From Bacillus pseudomycoides (GTDB lineage: Bacteria; Bacillota; Bacilli; Bacillales; Bacillaceae_G), in assembly GCF_002582035.1 (NCBI RefSeq), contig NZ_NUQE01000045.1, positions 42,679-106,678 of the forward strand: DNA of 64,000 nucleotides, written 5' to 3'. How positions within the stretch are numbered: position 1 is the stretch's first letter; each line of letters starts with the position of its first letter. Made by a program: the position numbers and the translations under genes. Positions 62,556-64,000 of the stretch are shown in pieces. The notes beneath the pieces were generated by a model. The model worked only from the letters and a program-made list of their open reading frames with translations, did no database searches and was not told the DNA's origin.

Positions 62556-63880
62556 CTACATTAAATACAAAGCAAATTCAAAAAGAATTTAAAGAACGTT
62601 TAAATGAAGATGAACTGCTGAACTGTATGCGCTGCGGCTTTTGTTTACCAACATGTCCAACTTACATTCAATCCGGGTTTCAAGAGTCACACTCTCCGCG
62701 TGGACGCATTGCTCTAATGAAAGCAGTCGTTGATGGCTTAATTGAGCCAGATGAAGACATAGAAAACACGCTAAATGTTTGTCTTGGCTGCCGCGCTTGT
62801 GAACCTGTTTGTCCATCGGGCGTTAATTATGGACATTTATTAGAAGAAGCGCGTGATATTATAAATCAAAACAAAAAATTCTCTATACCAGTCAAAACTG
62901 TTCGTAAAATTGTCTTTGAAGGGTTATTCCCTCATCAAAATCGTATGCGGACATTAACAGGGCTGATCGGTTTTTATCAACGTTCCGGCTTACAAACATT
63001 CTCACATAAAACAGGGATTATGAAATTATTCCCTGAAACATTAGCAACAATGGATCTCGTTCTTCCAAAAGTACCAAAAATGAAAGAGATGAAAAATCGG
63101 CCTGAATTTTTACCAGCAAAAGCAGTAAAGAAAAAACGTGTTGCTTTCTTTACTGGCTGCTTAATGGATACAATGTTCTTAGAAACAAATAATGCGACGA
63201 TGAAACTATTACAAATTGCTGGTTGTGATGTTGTCATTCCAAAAGATCAAAATTGCTGCGGTGCTCTGCACGGTCACGCTGGTGAAAAAAGCGGTGCAAA
63301 AGAGCTTGCAAAGAAAAACATTCAAGCATTTGAAAACTTAAAAATTGATTATATTATTACAAATGCTGGTGGCTGCGGAGCCTATTTGGTTGATTACGAC
63401 TATTTATTAAAAGATGATCCAGAATGGGGAGATCGGGCAAAACAATTTGTTACGAAAATTAAAGATGTTTCTTCTATATTAGTAGAATTAGATTTTCATA
63501 AACGTACCGACTTACGTCTGCCACCACAAGTCATTACGTATCAAGATTCTTGTCATTTACGAAACGTGATGCGTACATCTTCTGAACCTCGTAAGCTATT
63601 ACAAGCGATTCAAGGTGTAACTTATAAAGAAATGAAAGATGCTGATCGTTGCTGCGGTTCAGCTGGCATTTATAATATTGTACACTCTGAACTATCAATG
63701 GAATTTTTAGACTACAAAATGGAACGAGTTCATGAAACCGAAGCAACAACAATTGTAACAGCAAACCCTGGATGTTTACTGCAAATGAAACTTGGTATTG
63801 AACGTGAGGGCCTTTCTCATAAAATGCAAGGAGTTCATATTGTAGACTTGTTACTTGAAGCAGTAACACAAAAAGGATGA
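62552..63880 (+). CDS. glcF: glycolate oxidase iron-sulfur subunit
   Basis: 442 residues. Two [4Fe-4S] motifs CMRCGFCLPTCP and CLGCRACEPVCP, then two CCG domains (NCCGALHGHAGE; RCCGSAGIYN). Accepts electrons from GlcD. ATGA overlap couples translation. The TGA stop runs directly into a bcr1 end (TGATAAAGTG). Confidence 0.93.
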   Translation: MTTLNTKQIQKEFKERLNEDELLNCMRCGFCLPTCPTYIQSGFQESHSPRGRIALMKAVVDGLIEPDEDIENTLNVCLGCRACEPVCPSGVNYGHLLEEARDIINQNKKFSIPVKTVRKIVFEGLFPHQNRMRTLTGLIGFYQRSGLQTFSHKTGIMKLFPETLATMDLVLPKVPKMKEMKNRPEFLPAKAVKKKRVAFFTGCLMDTMFLETNNATMKLLQIAGCDVVIPKDQNCCGALHGHAGEKSGAKELAKKNIQAFENLKIDYIITNAGGCGAYLVDYDYLLKDDPEWGDRAKQFVTKIKDVSSILVELDFHKRTDLRLPPQVITYQDSCHLRNVMRTSSEPRKLLQAIQGVTYKEMKDADRCCGSAGIYNIVHSELSMEFLDYKMERVHETEATTIVTANPGCLLQMKLGIEREGLSHKMQGVHIVDLLLEAVTQKG

Positions 63881-63977
63881 TAAAGTGAAACTTCCATCAG
63901 TGGGGGGCTTCATCCCCACTAACGGAAAGCTCTCACCAATCGGGCGCATGCCAGCAGTTATCCCCCACCTATCTTCT
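63880..63977 (-). repeat. bcr1 copy, interrupted
   Basis: ATAAAGTGAAACTTCCATCAG to CCCCCACCTATCTTCTT, then the match stops in mid-element. Confidence 0.85.
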
Positions 63978-64000
63978 TAAGAAAAGCGGAAGCGGCTCGC
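63978..64000. repeat. start of a different dispersed repeat
   Basis: AAGAAAAGCGGAAGCGGCTC, a motif that I recall as dispersed in Bacillus genomes, begins exactly where bcr1 breaks off. It continues outside the window. Confidence 0.4.

Overview
The window is a piece of a Bacillus cereus group chromosome (low-GC, sporulating Firmicute). Evidence for this is direct: 17 copies or fragments of the group-specific bcr1 repeat, a phaRBC/phaQ/phaP/phaJ locus, an alpha/beta-type small acid-soluble spore protein, Spo0E-like and sporulation-kinase-like proteins, and lutABC, queCDEF and class Ib nrdIEF genes whose proteins look like those of this group. No rRNA, tRNA, CRISPR, prophage or insertion sequence with a transposase was seen.

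Layout. 1-4 kb: accessory genes (an Asn-rich protein cut by the window edge, an SseB-family protein, a frameshifted CPBP protease, a membrane-anchored alpha/beta hydrolase) and repeats. 4-16 kb: a diamine catabolic region with a putrescine importer (puuP), putrescine aminotransferase (patA), aldehyde dehydrogenase, family III CoA-transferase, a glutaryl-CoA-dehydrogenase-like enzyme, glutamate dehydrogenase and a sigma-54 activator. Sigma-54 -24/-12 elements sit in front of the aldehyde dehydrogenase and puuP, and an imperfect one in front of glutamate dehydrogenase. Paired palindromes that look like activator sites lie upstream of two of them. 16-20 kb: nrdIEF with NrdR boxes and a 376-nt group I intron in nrdE placed right after the catalytic SNLC codons. 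21-31 kb: small regulators, the preQ1-riboswitch-controlled queCDEF operon, a LytS-like histidine kinase, DinB-like and PepF proteins. 31-36 kb: MarR regulator, a second sporulation-type kinase with a Spo0E-like phosphatase behind it, a divergent polysaccharide deacetylase, a CBS protein and an MtnB-like protein that has lost its zinc ligands. 36-43 kb: radical SAM protein, DeoR regulator, DUF3905 protein, a TrkH-type K+ transporter and an FAD oxidoreductase. 43-47.5 kb: PHA granule locus. 47.5-52.6 kb: SASP, a second K+ transporter, a Mn2+-riboswitch-controlled TerC exporter, a formate/nitrite transporter behind two Fnr-like palindromes, a receiver-like protein and prepilin peptidase. 52.7-64 kb: lutABC with its GntR regulator, a lipoprotein/two-component operon, and a CdaR-type regulator followed by glcDF.

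The best candidates for something not described before are the sigma-54 diamine regulon architecture (enhancer-like palindrome pairs 19 bp apart, each separated from its promoter by a bcr1 copy), the puuP promoter lying inside a long palindrome, and the repeated occurrence of bcr1 ends exactly at stop codons.

All calls come from reading the sequence. No database search or folding program was run.
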